In this document: positions 46,190 to 55,890 of the stretch, piece after piece
How the letters are laid out: every line of letters starts with the position of its first letter
How positions within the stretch are numbered: position 1 is the stretch's first letter
Assembly (NCBI RefSeq): GCF_000002075.1
Contig: NW_004797431.1
Location: forward strand, 558,917 to 622,916
Reading direction: 5' to 3'
DNA length: 64,000 nucleotides
Source of the DNA: Aplysia californica
Taxonomy: Eukaryota > Mollusca > Gastropoda > Aplysiida > Aplysiidae
Translations under genes and position numbers: made by a program
The notes under the pieces: model-generated
The model's input: the letters and a program-made list of their open reading frames with translations, nothing else
Told to the model about the DNA's origin: nothing
Databases searched by the model: none

Positions 46190-46947
46190 ACTATTTGGAC
46201 ATAAACTGTATCTCCATCTTTCAAAATACGGGAACTTTCAAAAGATGGAATAAGGCAACCTGAAAGCCATAAGCTGCACGTTTTGTAGTATTCCTGATTT
46301 CCTATTTCTACAATGTCCAAGTCCAGAAAATAATAATCTGCCCCCGAGTTGTTGAATTCTGGGCATGACACACTTTCTTCCCCTCTCAAGACTACGGTAA
46401 CTTCTTGAGCATTGCTTGAACTTGAACATAAATCATGAGCTCTGGGCCTAGATATAAATCTAGATCTACTTGGTCTTGGAGTTGAAACTAAAAAATCATT
46501 TTTTGGAACCACTCGCATTCTCTTCGGTGGTGAAACACTCTTTGAATTTGAAGATAGAGCTTGATTTTCGCTAACATTGAGCTGCTGTGAAACTGAGACA
46601 ACTGAAGTTATCCCTGGGGTTGAGGTAGTTGTCAAACTGGACAGGTGAGTAGGGGAATATTCAGGAGGTTGAAGCATCGTGACTGCTCCAAACTCATCAA
46701 ACTGGCTCTGTTCACCTCCAGTATTGGTTAAAGATGCGTACGGTTTCGAGGAATGTTCTAATAGTTTGATTGCTTTGAGAAGCTTAGTTTCCACATGGGT
46801 AACTTTCGGGCACTCCGAATAATACAATAAATGCCAGAATGAGTCAAAGTAATACAGAGACGCATCTGGGGGCATAGTGGAGTAAACCCTGATTCGTGCA
46901 CTTTTGGGAAAACGTCCGTGCGGCGACATACTCATGCGGGCCGCCAT
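46190..46947 (-). CDS. COIL: Coilin exon 1 (split N-terminal ubiquitin-like domain)
   Basis: 758 bases from ATG at 46947 to donor GT|GTAAGT; 252 codons plus two bases. The start MAARMSMSPHGRFPKSARIR leads into RIRVYSTMPPD and FWHLLYYSECPKVTHVE, resembling the first strands of the coilin N-terminal domain (human VRLRLQFDYPPP and AFWLLVDLNRCRVVTDL). The end, LWLSGCLIPSFESSRILKDG followed by DTVYVQI, matches human LYLEGGLLPPAESARLVRD and NDCLRVKL closely. Between them lie about 150 Ser/Thr-rich residues absent from the human domain, so the domain is split by a long insert. The domain is known for self-association of coilin. The start is chosen as the first Met; the exact Met among 46947, 46935 and 46929 is open. 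Confidence 0.82.
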
Positions 46948-47059
46948 GATGGTGGACGGCTTTTACAAAATTTTACTTTCATACTGGAGATTTTCAAAGT
47001 CTGAACTCGTGCAAAGGAGCGATAGCCTACTAGATCTAGCCTAAATCTACTGTCAAAGA

Positions 47060-47126
<67 letters not shown>

Positions 47127-47148
47127 TAATAATAATAATAATAATAAT
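47060..47148. repeat. AAT trinucleotide microsatellite
   Basis: AAT units with two small interruptions, just upstream of coilin. Confidence 0.9.
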
Positions 47149-47307
47149 TGATCTAATGACAATAATAGCAGAGACCTAGCAATGTAAACATTGCTATAGC
47201 CTAGGTCTCTGACACTAGCATAATAATAGCCTAATTTAGTCGTGATTGAAAAATAACAATAATAATAATAGGCCAGGCGTAATAATTTAGGGATATAATA
47301 TGCACTC

Positions 47308-47312
47308 TCTCT

Positions 47313-47369
<57 letters not shown>

Positions 47370-47418
47370 GTCTCTCTCTCTCCTGTCTCTCTCTCTCTCC
47401 TGTCTCTCTCTCCTGTCT
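47308..47418. repeat. CT microsatellite with CCTGT interruptions
   Basis: About 27 CT units, followed by four blocks of CTCTCT separated by CCTGT. Confidence 0.9.
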
Positions 47419-47439
47419 GTGTAGCATTGTATTATAGGC

Positions 47440-47830
47440 CTATACTGGTGGAACCCAAGACCGACACAGTCTTGGGTGGAACTCAGTTTCAACCAACTCG
47501 GATTCGACGAAAACGCGGATTCAACGAAAAGAGTTCGATTCCCCGGTAGTTGTTGTTTTGTTGGGGGGGGGGGGGGGTTCAAATAAAGATCAATAAAATT
47601 AACTCGGATTCAACGAAGCCGCTTGCAGGGTGAACTGCCTCGTGTGAACAGTCAGTAATATTTTCATATTCAAAACATGCGTTATTAACACTCACCACAC
47701 ATGTCCTAGCGCAAGCAACTGTGTGTGCGAGTGTCCGAGGGGTTGGGGGAGGGGAAGAGCACAAGCGGTCCGGGCGTGGAAGTTTAGTAGAGATACAAAT
47801 ACGTCGATAGTTATCTCTTCAATATTCCGA
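47440..47830. mobile_element. Third CAGTGGAAC-like unit (pogo-like)
   Basis: Carries ACTCGGATTCGACGAAAAC, GCGGATTCAACGAAAAG, GATTCCCCG, CAGGGTGAAC, ACATGCGTTATTAACAC and GCGGTCCGGGCGTGGAA, in the order seen at 42715-43490. It also has CGATAGTTATCTCTTCAATA at the right. No transposase. Confidence 0.5.
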
Positions 47831-48157
47831 CCAATATACGTACTATCACTATCAGTAAACTTCTTATTGTAATTTTTGCTCCTACTTTGTACTATTGGAC
47901 TATATTCTTCTATTACTACTATCAAAATCATGTACATTGCATATTGTGTGCGTTTGTATGTAACTAATATTATATATACATGTATATATGCCTATATTTA
48001 TATTATGTAATATATAAAAATACGCTCAAAGACACAATAAGGGTTCGTCGATGTGTTGTCGCACAATAGGAAACCGTTCCTAAATCTCAGTTTTATCTCG
48101 CTGGCTCACAACGTTGTTGTCACCAGATGCTCTCGTGATGTGTGCTTTCGTGTCACA

Positions 48158-48159
<2 letters not shown>

Positions 48160-48190
<31 letters not shown>

Positions 48191-48240
48191 AGATACATCT
48201 TTATTGTCCAGATCCTGGCACATTGGTTTGGTGTTCCACC
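48160..48240 (-). mobile_element. Retroposon 3' tail with GATAA repeats
   Basis: On the minus strand: GGACAATAAAGATGTATCTT followed by about six TATCT units. An AATAAA-like signal followed by TATCT repeats is the usual tail of LINE- and SINE-derived insertions. The upstream part is too short to assign. Confidence 0.55.
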
Positions 48241-48245
48241 ACGAG

Positions 48246-48279
48246 TACACACACACGCGCGCGCACATGCACACACACA

Positions 48280-48369
<90 letters not shown>

Positions 48370-48392
48370 CGTACACACGTGCACGCACATGC
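48246..48392. repeat. CA microsatellite
   Basis: Over 60 CA units with AA, CG and TG interruptions. Confidence 0.95.
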
Positions 48393-49120
48393 ACACACAA
48401 GTAGGCTTACAATCACATATATAATATAAATGAGCAGCAATATAAACAATAATAATCGTAAGCTAGATACACACTCAATGTTATTTTGATGCATGCTCTA
48501 AGGTCGTAAGTACACCTACTTCTGGCTGACGCCAGGCGAAGAAAGGGAGTATTATAATTATATAGTGATGCGACTTAAGGGTAGATGTTACTACCCCATC
48601 CATGTGAGCCCTGATCAGGCTGATCGGTGTAGATGTCAACTTGTCAAGGTGGTCTGGGTGTGAAATCTCACAAGTGCCTGTGAAAGTACTCGAGTGGCTC
48701 TCCATCACAGAAACTTTCCTGGCCATAATATGGTGACATTAGTTTGACCAATGCCTGCCGCCCTGATCGTACGGCCAGCTGAAAAAAACAACCCATGTCA
48801 CTGGGGCCAAGTGTGGAAGCAAAGGAAATGTTATGTCGTTTCCGTTTTGGTACATTAGGTCAAATGAAATGCAAGCACAGGTGGCTATACGATACGTTCT
48901 TTCTTATTCTATGAACGCTGAGCGTTTCGGCCGGTGGCAATTGTATGAATAAGTAGGATATTATTGACGTATTCAGTTATCAGAAAGGCCAGAATAGTTT
49001 TTGAGAGGTGCGAAGTTTTGTGAAGTGTGAAGTCTAACTCCCCCCCCCCTCCCCCCGTCCCCGGGGCCTTCAATCTCCCCCTAAATTCCCCTGTCCAAGA
49101 AGGAAAATGTATTGGACGGA

Positions 49121-49204
49121 ATTTTTTTCTGGCTCCCTTGCGATTCAGTCTTAGACAGGTTCGAACCTGTGTAAGACATAATCGCAAGAGAACCGGAAAA
49201 AATC
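49121..49204. repeat. Long hairpin centred on AGGTTCGAACCT
   Basis: The two halves pair almost throughout: CTTGCGATT with AATCGCAAG, GTCTTA with TAAGAC, and a perfect 16-base centre ACAGGTTCGAACCTGT. It has T-rich and A-rich outer ends and only small mismatches. The centre contains a box B-like GGTTCGAAC in both directions. It could be a tiny MITE or encode a structured RNA; no repeat copy was seen in this window. Confidence 0.75.
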
Positions 49205-49789
49205 CCTACATCTTAGACAATTTCATTCACAGACAGAGGAATTTAGGAGGAGATGGAAGGGCGTCGGGGGAGGGGGGGGGGTTAGAGACCCAGCTGGTGG
49301 GATAGAGGCTCACTTGTCTGGTTGGCAAGCATGGTCAAAACTTTCACACCTCTCAAAAGCTACCCTACCTCTTCTGATAATTATTGTGTACGTCAGTCAT
49401 ATAGTTACCAATTGACATAGGTGCTTGTATTTCATAGGACCACTGTTCGACCTTCAAACAGAAACGTTTCAACAAGGCCCTTATACTTCCCCAGAGGCCT
49501 ACCGCTACTTTCACCCTTAGCCCCACCCGTTGGTGCTATGCACAGTCAACATTAATTGGAGCTCCTTTAACCAGTCAACCAATACCACCGTCCCGTGCAT
49601 ATTATGTAACAACGATTCGAGATCTTTTTTCGGCACGATCGGGGTGTCAGACATTGGTCAAACTAATTTCACAGCCCTGGCTACCAAGGAAAGTTTCCGT
49701 GCTCGAGCACTTTCACAGACACGAGATTTCACACTCGCTGCACCACCCTCACCATCTAGCGCTAATAGCCTACGGGGTGCCAATACGGA

Positions 49790-49900
49790 TGGGATTGGGA
49801 TCGGCGGGTAGGGCCGATCGCCCAACTACTCGGTCGCCTAACAAAAGGGTGTTTTGTTTTCAGTTCCAGGCGGCCGAGTAGGGCGATCGACCCGATCCGG
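49790..49900. repeat. Long GC-rich hairpin
   Basis: GCCGATCGCCCAACTACTCG-GTCGCCT (49813-49839) pairs with AGGCGGCCGAGTAGGGCGATCG (49868-49889). The loop is about 28 bases, and partly pairing flanks (GGGATCGG with CCGATCC) lie outside. Interspersed GATCG blocks. MITE-like or structured RNA; no coding frame. Confidence 0.65.
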
Positions 49901-50559
49901 CCGTCAACGTAGTGGGCTTACAACTGAGAAGACCAAGGCTGACATGGATGAGGCAACATCCTTATATAAATATAATTGCACCTCTACGACTCCGCTTCCT
50001 CGACCGGCGGCATATGTATAAAAGTTTAGACAGCCTATGGAATCAACTTTTATAGTTTTGATTTAAATCAGGGCTGTTTATGTACAAACATTTTCAGTCT
50101 TTCTGACAGGTAAAAATCGTAGGAAGTCTCCGAAGGGGGTGGATCTCTCTCCATTTCCGCGTTACTAGTAACATGCTTCCGTTTTATAAAGACTATTAAA
50201 TAGAAATGTATCCCCCCCCCCCAAATAAAAAAGGGGGAGGGGGGGATTCGCCGTCATAGGCAGGTTCGACTGCATTTTATATAAATCTATAATGCGCTTG
50301 ACAATCCATTTATTATTTACTCCAGGATCGAATCCATGATATATAGCATTCTGAAACAGTCCCAAACTTTCAGGGGAATTGCATACAGTGCAAGCTATAA
50401 TTTCATAAACCCTAAAATCTCAGTGTATGAGTATCATAATATATCAATACAATTTTATGCTTTTATGTTCAGCTCATTTTGCGACATATTTCCCTGCAAT
50501 TAAAACACTAAACATATTGACAAATAAATAGATCTTTTGCAGTCTAAATGGCCAGGTAC

Positions 50560-50680
50560 CCTATCACACCAGGGTAAAGTGAAGAAAAATCTTTGAAGTG
50601 CCTTTCCCAACGACACATCTTGTCGAGCCTGTCTCGAACCCGCAAAATACCTCACGAATACGAGTAGTATACTAGGCCTA
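50560..50680 (-). mobile_element. tRNA-like SINE fragment
   Basis: On the plus strand CTGTCTCGAACCCGCAAAATA and ACCTCACGAATACGAGT read as the reverse complement of a tRNA T-arm and anticodon region. GAAGTGCCTTTCCCAACGACAC precedes it. No functional tRNA fold is evident. Confidence 0.4.
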
Positions 50681-50944
50681 GTAGGCTAGGCTAGTTCTCT
50701 CCCCTCATCAGATCCCCCACTGCACGATTTGGTTACATCTGCGGTCAAGACAGTCTGTATAGGCCTAGTATTTAGGCCTATCTTTCTACGTCCACCCCCC
50801 ATCGCACCCCCAGATCCCAATGCATTTTTTTTTAATCGTGAAAATGACACTGACCAAAATCTTCACTTTCTAAGACAACGACTTTTCTTCTCGACAATGA
50901 GTGACCGTCCCGGACAACTGTGACTGTATTGTGTTATGTATCTA

Positions 50945-51063
50945 CTTGCCGTGGGTGGTTGGTGGTTGCTCTGGTGGGGTCTGCTCCTTCTTTTTTAAAA
51001 AAACCATCTATCATCCTTCCTTATCTCTCCTCCTTCTTTTTTGTGTATGTTACTCACTTGCGG
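50945..51063 (-). repeat. GGCGCTC-family interspersed repeat, reverse copy
   Basis: Reverse complement shows AGTAACATACAC, AAAGAAGGAGGAGAGATAAG, AAGAAGGAGCAGACC, CCAGAGCAACCACCAACCAC. The hairpin front is missing. It lies just left of the first unidentified exon. Confidence 0.6.
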
Positions 51064-51204
51064 AGGTCCATGATCACCCACGCCAGTCGGCAAGGCACCG
51101 GATGCGGATGACTCTCATGTAACACATCTCTTCTTCGGCACGTATACGACCTTATTGTGTTGAAAATGCCTTAAAACTCTTTACGAAAACGATCTACTTG
51201 CCAG

Positions 51205-51350
51205 GTTCTTTGACGGCAGCATGGACCCGTCTCTGAACGACATGACCTTCTCCGACATCCCGGGCACACTATACAGCGCGCTACAGATGGCCAACCTGGC
51301 TCCGACATTGGAGGGACTCCTGGCTAGGGCAGCCGTCATCACTCCCACAG
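51205..51350 (+). CDS. Unidentified gene, exon A
   Basis: 146 bases between a TTGCCAG acceptor and an ACAG|GTGAGT donor. The translation begins FFDGSMDPSLNDMTFSDIPG and continues LYSALQMANLAPTLEG, then LLARAAVITPT. Codon use is GC-rich compared with the flanks, and the donor matches consensus. It joins exon B in phase (one base carried over). I do not recognise the protein. The composition suggests a helical soluble or extracellular segment. No further exons were found left of it, and the next part may be hidden by the N gap at 52898. Confidence 0.6.
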
Positions 51351-51383
51351 GTGAGTTAAAGAAATGTGAAATGGTATTGGTTT

Positions 51384-51470
51384 AATTTTAGCTTTATGGC
51401 GCTCACAACTGCATAAGGTCATGTGAGCGCCAAGGGGTGAATGTCAACAGGGAAGTCCAAACAGGGAATC
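51384..51470 (+). repeat. GGCGCTC-family front hairpin
   Basis: TTTTAGCTTTATGGCGCTCA, CAACTGCATAAGGTCATGTG and AGCGCCA keep the inverted pair of the family front. It inserted about 34 bases after the donor of exon A. The body is not recognisable. Confidence 0.65.
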
Positions 51471-51831
51471 AGACTTACTCTGCTCACCTCTCCATCCTCA
51501 ACAGCACAAAGTCTGCTTCGACTATAAAGGCACCCCGGAAACAACAGTTTACTAACAGAGAGTGACAAAAATACAAAAGAAACAGAGGGAAAATAACGAT
51601 AGTAAAAATGAGGAAAGAAAAACCAGCAGCGCCTCTTAGGTTGTTCTGTCTTTCCAGAGGACACAATGTCGGACTGAGCTGAGTTTTCGTTGATTGGCTA
51701 TGCCGCACATCATTGGACTATTTTGGTGGGGAATAGTGTACATCTACGAATTCTTACTCTTCTTTATTTATAGAATACATCACACGTGAAGACATGAGGG
51801 TTATATTCTACTTTTACCCGAATGTCCACAG

Positions 51832-51944
51832 AGGCAATATCTGACGTGTCAAGGTCGATACTCTACACCGGTCTGCCGCTGGAAGGTTACGACCTCACCA
51901 CAGACACAATGGAAGATCAGCTGATGAAGATACGGTCATTTGAG
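51832..51944 (+). CDS. Unidentified gene, exon B
   Basis: 113 bases following a TGTCCACAG acceptor. Two bases complete the codon from exon A, giving EAISDVSRSILYTGLPLEG, then YDLTTDTMEDQLMKIRSFE. The exon ends in phase 0 at GAG|GTAATT. The donor is weaker than consensus, and the exon end plus donor is repeated twice more downstream. No family recognised. The phase-compatible pair supports a real gene on the plus strand. Confidence 0.58.
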
Positions 51945-52067
51945 GTAATTAGTTCTTGTCCTGTGTTTGTAGACTGTTGAAGATACGGTCATTTTTGAGG
52001 TAATTAGTTCTTGTTTTGTATTTCTAGCCTTTGGAGATACGGTCACTTGGGGTAATTAGTTCTTGTC
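51924..52067 (+). repeat. Three tandem copies of an exon-end/donor segment
   Basis: AGATACGGTCATTTGAGGTA and ATTAGTTCTTGTC recur at about 51928, 51981 and 52035, with 54-base spacing. The first copy spans the end of exon B and its donor. The other two lie in the intron and keep GAGGTAATT or GGGGTAATT. Confidence 0.85.
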
Positions 52068-52275
52068 TAAGCCGCAATGCCTACAAGAAAACATAATTAT
52101 TTTTCATAATTATTTTTTGTGAAAGAGCCTTTAGTCTTTTAGTTTGTTCTGTTTCCAATTGTAGTTGCCTTCATTGATTTTTAAAACAAACTTTTTAAAA
52201 GAATACATACTTTGTATGTCTGTACATACATATGAAGGTATATGTTTGTATGCGTGTAGGGGGTGTATGTGTGAG

Positions 52276-52280
52276 AGTGT

Positions 52281-52331
<51 letters not shown>

Positions 52332-52430
52332 TGGTGTGTATGTGTATGTGTGTAGGGTGTGTGTGTGTGAGTGTATGTGTGTGTGTGTGTGTGTGTGTGT
52401 ATTTGTATGTGTGTGTGTGATAATGTGCGT
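52276..52430. repeat. GT microsatellite
   Basis: Long GT array with ATGT and GTAGG interruptions. Confidence 0.95.
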
Positions 52431-52897
52431 GTGTATATATTTTACGAGAGTTTAAGTGTGTATGTATGTCTGTATCTATAAATTTCTTTTTTTCTGTGTC
52501 TGTGCGTACGACCCTGCCCGTGCCAGACCAAGAGCTAGAATTTTTTCCCGGAAAAGTGATGTCCAAGACAGCTACACGAAGCTACACGTCTATCCACTCT
52601 GCTGTGAACTGTCATTTCTCCTGCCACCTTGTCTGTCGAGCGTTTTTCAATTATGCAGAATCCAAACATGGAAGGGGAAAGAAAGGGTCTCTTCCCTATT
52701 CATGTTGCGAGATTCTCCACAATGAGTGTGTATTCATCTCTGTCAGGGAACATTGGAGAGCTGGGACTTTACAAACAGAATCACAATTAGCCTGCACAAT
52801 GTGCTGTCGATGACACGGCGTTACCAAATAATGATTTGACGGTCGATTGTTTGAGCTGGTGTGAAAGATGGTTGCAATATGGGCGTGCATTGGGGTG

Positions 52898-52997
52898 NNN
52901 NNNNNNNNNNNNNNNNNNNNNNNNNNNNNNNNNNNNNNNNNNNNNNNNNNNNNNNNNNNNNNNNNNNNNNNNNNNNNNNNNNNNNNNNNNNNNNNNN
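52898..52997. other. Assembly gap of 100 N
   Basis: Exactly 100 N, followed by a poly-A run. It separates the unidentified exons from the ZSWIM8 leader, so missing exons of either gene could lie here. Confidence 0.99.
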
Positions 52998-53399
52998 AAA
53001 AAAAAAAAAACGTTTAAAAAAGAATTGGATAAAACGCACATAAACAAAAATAAAAAAAACCCCACACATATCGAAACAGCTCGCAATTATAAACAATTTT
53101 GCTGGAAAAAGTCACTTTACATTTTTGGGAAACGCCAGTATTTGAACACGAACGGCTAAAAGGCTGTCTTTTTCAACAAGTCGTTTTCGAGTCCTGTTGA
53201 ATCTCTGTAAACATCTGTTAACACAATGACAAGTTAATAAAACTGTGCATCGCAGTAATTGTAAGCAAATAGGCTATTGTATTATGAACTCAGATCTAAA
53301 TTAGGCCACGACGTTCCCCGATCTACCCTTATTTCTGAAAAAAGGGTTTAGACATCTAGGCCTCCAATTAGAAACCGTCGTACAAATCAGGAAAAGCAT

Positions 53400-53914
53400 T
53401 TCATAGGCATCTATTTATATTGTGTATTCCCCCAGGCCACTTTGTTTTTTTGTTTACATTTGTGCGCATTGTGACTTGTTGAGTACACGCTTGTACTTTT
53501 TTAGTTCTTTCTTGCCTAGGCCTAGGCCAATCTACCGATTGTCCTCACATCGGGAGTGCTGTTCGGGACAACGGAATCAGCCGATGTATGCCGACATTTT
53601 CCGGGCCCGTTTGTTATTGTTGTATGCTGGGGAGGACGAGACCCGACACATATCGCCCTATTTGGAAGCAGTGTACACACCTGCATTCGAATAAGGCACA
53701 TCAAAATGTGGAATATCCTAGAATAATTTGGAGTACTGAAATTGTAGTCGTTGCTTTTATTCATCACACGAAGATTGAAAATTTTGTGGTAGAAAGCTTG
53801 TGAGACAAGACTGACAAACGTCTGCTTCATTTCGTCGACCAACCCTTTGTAGGGTTGGACTCGCCAAGCGGGGTCTACGTTTGCGTGTGAACTCTAATAT
53901 ATATTCTTTTGACC
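53400..53914 (+). promoter_or_regulatory. ZSWIM8: ZSWIM8 upstream/leader region
   Basis: About 500 bases directly upstream of the ZSWIM8 ATG, less repetitive than the surroundings and with several CG dinucleotides. The promoter and 5' leader should lie here. No TATA box, initiator or splice site could be fixed from sequence alone. Confidence 0.35.
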
Positions 53915-54086
53915 ATGGACTTAATGTTTGAATGGGAATATGAAGGGGATAGGTTTTCATTCGAGGATAGTGATAGGTTTGAGGAAGATTCGTTGTGTTC
54001 GTGGGGAAGTGAACCCGAAAGTGTCTGCAATAACTGGAGAGGTTGGAAGAGACAAAATGGTGGCCCCAACGTAGGCGCAGGCAGGG
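53915..54086 (+). CDS. ZSWIM8: ZSWIM8 exon 1
   Basis: ATG at 53915 opens 57 codons plus one base, ending at the donor GCAGG|GGTGAGT boundary (GT at 54087). The residues MDLMFEWEYEGDRFSFEDSD, then RFEEDSLCSWGSEPESVC and NNWRGWKRQN, match the vertebrate ZSWIM8 N-terminus almost residue for residue (human RFSFEDSDRFEEDSLCS and NWRGW). This segment precedes the cullin-box/BC-box part of a receptor that, with Elongin B/C and CUL3, ubiquitinates Argonaute in target-directed microRNA decay and also other substrates. The ACC before ATG is a favourable start context. Confidence 0.92.
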
Positions 54087-55384
54087 GTGAGTAACCTCAT
54101 CTTACAGCTGGTCAAAATTTATTTCTGTGAATTTTTGCCCCCTCTAGTATTTTGATTAGACTGGACAAATACTGGGGTTTTTTTTTTTTTGGGGGGGGGG
54201 ATAACAGTTACATGCTTCTTTTCCCGTTGTCGTATGATAATGAATTGACCTGATTCTACCTCGCATCTCATTATTTAGACCAGCTTGTTGGTTTACCGTG
54301 AACTTATTATCATCATGCTTGTTTATAGTTTGTGTTAGGCCTAGGCCTAGCCTAGATCTAGTCTACAGTGGGTTGCGCTTTATACTACAGTTTCGATGTT
54401 ACTTTGACATTTATCGATGTATTCGTTTGGTCAGTAGGCTGATGATTGTAAGTGAACAATACTGTGTGACTTTTCAGGGCAATCAGTCTATTGATTTTAT
54501 TTTTGTTCAAAGGCAAAAATTCAGGTTAGGTCTGAGTTAACCCAGATAAAACGCAAGAGATTCTTCACTGGTGAGGGGAGCATGCCCTCTTTCTTAGTTG
54601 CCGTCAATGGACGAAAATAATCTTCTGATAACATTTTAGTGAACGCCTAAAAACGATAGCCTAGTTTACTTGACAACGGCGTAAGAAAAAGCCCTAGCTG
54701 TCTGATTTGTGGATGCCACCATTATAGTAGCCGTGTAACAGCAGAAGTGGGAATGAGGTCTTGACCTGAAAATTAGGTCAAATAACCCACAGCTGAGAAC
54801 AATGAAATTTTCAGTTTTGGGAGGGAGAGAAGTTCGAGAGATAGCCTAGAAAAGCAAGTAGTATACTGTCATGTTATGTCTTTTGATACCGTGTACCTTA
54901 TATTATGTCTCCCTCTTTCCCTTTCTGTTTCAATATTTTATTCAGATATACAGATCTAGATCTAGATTCTTGAACAGAAGACCAGAAGAAAAGTGATGAA
55001 AATGAGGCAGAAAGTAGAAAATGTCTGTTGTCTATTGTCTATAGGCCCATAAATTTCATTTTTATGACTTGTTATACTTTTTTTCCTGTTCAGGTATTTG
55101 AACATTTTCCATGCCCATGTGATGGGTGATTAAAATTAAGTAATATTCCCCCCTCCCCCCCCCCCGGTGATCTCACTCATTGTGGTAGGCCTATCCTTGC
55201 TTTAAGAATGTTATTTTTGCGACTTAATTAATAAAGTAAGTTTGTTTATTAGGTCTGTTTGTCTTCAGGTGTACAAAAAGCAGTTCCTTGTAGCCTGATG
55301 CAAATGGGGTGTAACAAAATTCGCCATGGCGGGCAGGGGCAAGAAGAACATAATTGTTTAATTGTTGATTTTATTTCGAATAGA

Positions 55385-55890
55385 CTGAGAGTCTAGCCGT
55401 ACTTAGATCTAGGTTTGGCCCTATCGACTCTAAGCCTGTTAAGATTAAGTACACAGGTCTCATTAGATCTAGATCTAGTAATTATTCAGGTTTAAATACA
55501 TGCAAGTCAGTAAGGCACCTTTTGGTTTTGTCTGAAATACAAAGACTTTAGAGGCATTGCAAACTAAAATATATTCATTTACAATTCAGCCATCAATATT
55601 AAGTACGGCTAGACTGCCAGTTTAGCATTTTATCTTAGGCCCTATTAACATTAGAAAACAGGAGGTTTAAAATATGCACTGTCATTAAGGCACCTGGTTT
55701 CGTCTCAAATACAAATACTTTAGTAACTGCACACTAAAAATTTACATTTACAATTCAGTAGGCCTATTTTTTTTAAATGGTCAGTCTAGCCATCATATTT
55801 AGAATAAGTACGGTTAGACTGCCAGTCTAGCCGTATTTAAGTACGGCTAGCCAACCAGTCTAGCCGTCATTAAGTACGGCTAGCCTCTTC
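55385..55890. repeat. Interrupted array of CTAGCCGTACTTA units
   Basis: GTCTAGCCGTACTTA and its reverse complement TAAGTACGGCTAGAC recur at about 55391, 55598, 55785, 55808, 55826, 55857 and 55874. Spacers include GCCAGT. Dense at the right end. In ZSWIM8 intron 1, non-coding. Confidence 0.75.

Larger units (their letters stand above)
46948..51204. other. Intergenic region upstream of coilin
   Basis: Contains the presumed coilin promoter and 5' leader directly right of 46947, several microsatellites, a pogo-like unit, two long hairpins and a SINE-like piece. No TATA box or other promoter element could be fixed with confidence, and no conserved reading frame was recognised. Confidence 0.5.

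Noticed and set aside
48080-48494. Several open frames over the CA/GT array near 48200-48490 and similarly at 52165-52566
   Set aside because: They are translations of dinucleotide repeats (CVCV or HTHT) without coding meaning.
49900-50160. Possible tRNA or structured RNA gene right of the second hairpin
   Set aside because: No cloverleaf with paired box A and box B could be built.
53422-53842. Open frames at 53422-53694 (plus) and 53522-53842 (minus) just upstream of ZSWIM8
   Set aside because: No similarity or splice logic; they lie in the likely leader and promoter region.
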